Of a DNA stretch of 64,000 nt, positions 62,350 to 64,000 are shown piece by piece (positions within the stretch are counted from its first letter, which is position 1; each line of letters starts with the position of its first letter). Under the pieces are notes generated by a model. The model made no database searches. It was given only the letters and a program-made list of their open reading frames with translations, and was not told where the DNA came from. Made by a program: the position numbers and the translations under genes. Origin of the DNA: Anas platyrhynchos (Eukaryota; Chordata; Aves; Anseriformes; Anatidae). The stretch spans positions 75,382,501 to 75,446,500 of the forward strand of contig NC_092621.1 in NCBI RefSeq assembly GCF_047663525.1, written 5' to 3'.

Positions 62350-64000
62350 GCTTGTTGGAGCTGATAATTTCTAATGATAATAAATTTCCTCTGTATTTCA
62401 AGTTTTCTTCTTTTCTGCCCAGAACTTGGATTCCATTCAAGCTATTTGGCAAATGAAAACAAACAAACAAACAAACAAAAAATAATAATAATAATAAAAA
62501 AACCCACACTTTTCTGATTTAGGGTGTATGATTTATGGAAGTGAAAGCAGTGTCTGTACTTCATGTCAGGGAAAGCACATTACCTTCTGCAAGACTGTGA
62601 AAATTTCATGGTGTAAAATCAATACCTTATTTTGAATAATCATTTTTTGTCCTGAAGACCAGATGTAAAAGATTGCTGGAAAAATAAATAAAATAATAAA
62701 TAAATAAATAAGAAATTAAATAGTAAACACCAGATTTTGCGAGAGTGTCATACGATCTATCTTGCTGGATTTATACAATCAAACAACCTCTTGTGCCTTA
62801 GGTGAAACTTGCCTGATTTCCCAGCTCTTAGATAAAATGGAGAATTTTTATTTTTTTTAGGAAAGCATCAACATTGATTTTTCAGAATTATATTTTATCA
62901 AGCAGTGGAGGGAAAGTAAGAATGCTGCATAGGTTTTGATAGAAGTGTCAAGAGAGGGATGACAAAAGGGCAGAAGGGTGCTAAGTTTGAGCAGAGTCTT
63001 TTTCCCTTGAAAATATTATTTGTGCATATGCTCTAGCTCTTTTCTGGGAGAGATTGATGCTGTTAACTCCCTGAACCTTGCAGTCCAGGTTGTTTGTTAG
63101 CAATTCACAAAACAATCCTAATTACTTTATGATGCATAAGACCTAAACAACTTTCTATAACATTTTTGAGGCTGTTCAACTTGATGAGACTTGTAAGTTG
63201 CAAATGCTGTCCTTTATTGCTACACGTGGATGTTTCCTGTAGTGTAGTAAAATGCTGATTAAAGTTGTGAATGGAGTTGTGAAAAGCTTTGAAGACATTC
63301 AAGAAGAATTAATTTCGTGTAGGCGCTTCCCAGGCATTCAAGGAGAAGAAATCAAGTGGATCCAAGCACGAAGGCCCAGGTGGAGCTAAGGCTCATACAG
63401 CATCTGCTTCAGGTCCTGTTGCAGAAACATTCAGAGTTATTCAGGGAGCCATCAGTAAAGAATTGTACTTGTACACTTGGTACATCAACCTGAAAACCAA
63501 TGACGGCAGCGCTGGCTTTGGAAAGCCTCCTGTGACGGCCAACGTCGTTATGAGCATGTCGAGTGGCGACTTTGTGAAAATGTTCACAGGTGAGTCACAA
63601 AGGCATGCACCAGGGGGGCAGCGGTGTGTCGTGCCCAGGTTTTATTCGGATCATTTTATTCTGCTGGTGGCTCAGTCGGCTGGCTCTTCTCTTTGTAGTC
63701 CTGGGTCTGGGTGAGCATTTAGCTTCTGGGGGCTCAGTGCAAGTAGGATAGAATTCCTTGGGCTTTTCTGGACTCTAACCTCTCTGAATAAAAGGCACAA
63801 AAGCTGAACCTGTTTTGTTAAGTAGCTATCAGAGATTTCACAGGGCATGTAGCTCCAGAAAGCATCCATAGTTTCCGAAAGCATCCAGTCAATCCATTAG
63901 ACTTCTTTTCCGCACATCCCTCATCTGTTTTTCCTAAAAGTGTGCTGCTTTTGCATAGTTGGGTAGCAGAGTAACCACCAAATACTACTTTAGGGTACCA
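62350..64000 (+). pseudogene. Inverted partial duplication of HSDL2 (introns 8 and 10, fused exon 9/10)
   Basis: The plus strand here repeats, colinearly, the minus strand of HSDL2 from about 50930 to 48793. Intron 8 landmarks occur in the same order: CTCTGTATTTCA, GGGTGTATGATTTATGG, ATCTTGCTGGATTTATAC, GCTAAGTTTGAGCAGAGTC, TTTGTGCATATGCTC. About 450 bases of intron 8 are then missing before the exon 9 equivalent. Exon 9 and exon 10 are fused by loss of the 95-base intron and adjoining coding bases. Intron 10 follows to the window edge, so exon 11 may lie just beyond. Exon 8 and earlier exons are absent. Retained introns rule out a processed pseudogene. Copy-specific AAAT and CAAA expansions occur at 62460-62500 and 62680-62712. 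Confidence 0.9.
63323..63589 (+). pseudogene. Fused HSDL2 exon 9/10 copy, still open
   Basis: 267 bases (89 codons) with no stop. It is flanked by an AG acceptor (AATTTCGTGTAG, weaker than the parent's) and an intact donor ACAG|GTGAGT. Both ends are phase 1, as in the parent exons. It keeps FRVIQGAISKE and DGSAGFGKPP. It replaces 19 residues of the SCP2 domain with LYLY and lengthens the linker by nine residues (KHEGPGGAKAH region). Two Asp to Asn changes in the exon 10 part both arise from CpG to CpA. Loss of a strand of the SCP2 fold makes normal function doubtful. Confidence 0.8.

Noticed and set aside
63323-64000. HSDL2 copy as a processed (retro) pseudogene
   Set aside because: Introns 8 and 10 are present in the copy, so it was not made from spliced mRNA. 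Only the 95-base intron 9 is missing, and coding bases on both sides are lost with it.
1-64000. CRISPR arrays, bacterial operons, tRNA or rRNA genes
   Set aside because: None visible. The spliced gene, CR1 elements and CpG islands show that this is vertebrate nuclear DNA.

Overview
This is vertebrate nuclear DNA, almost certainly avian. The interspersed repeats are mostly 3' fragments of CR1 LINEs, several ending in the ATTCTATG-type octamer tail. One solo LTR belongs to a TGTACTGGG...CCACCACA class that I recognise from bird genomes outside the fowl lineage. There are no Alu or L1 elements. The window holds one protein-coding gene that I can fully resolve, HSDL2, on the minus strand. In birds this neighbourhood (the human 9q31-q32 equivalent) lies, as I recall, on chromosome Z; that is an inference and is not visible here.

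Layout. 1-10.1 kb: AT-rich non-coding DNA with CR1 fragments (1-515, 2604-2898, 4003-4384, 4462-4913, 8332-9228) and two diverged copies of an unidentified ~650-bp sequence (1925-2603 and 5615-6262). 10140-10837: ERVL-like solo LTR with a perfect 5-bp target duplication. 10.8-18.9 kb: unannotated, possibly an intron of a minus-strand gene. 18955-20060: a CpG island with a palindromic NRF-1 site; by synteny (HSDL2 followed by KIAA1958 in mammals) it is a candidate KIAA1958 promoter, but no KIAA1958 coding exon is recognisable. 20.2-48.5 kb: non-coding, with a mosaic CR1 (28239-29423), a MIR-like relic, a retroviral LTR plus leader remnant (37285-37740) and long homopolymers. 48621-60833: HSDL2, 11 coding exons, all splice sites GT-AG, 420 residues, ending in the peroxisomal signal SKL. 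60.6-61.0 kb: HSDL2 CpG-island promoter. 61120-61342: CR1.

62350-64000: a partial copy of HSDL2 (introns 8 and 10 and a fused exon 9/10) in the opposite orientation to the gene, running off the window edge.

Nothing here looks like an undescribed multi-gene system. The most interesting object is the inverted partial HSDL2 duplication. It places homologous inverted arms on both sides of the gene. Its fused SCP2 exon is still open, keeps phase 1 at both ends and keeps both splice dinucleotides. Resemblance to the parent is uneven, higher over exon 10/intron 10 than over intron 8.
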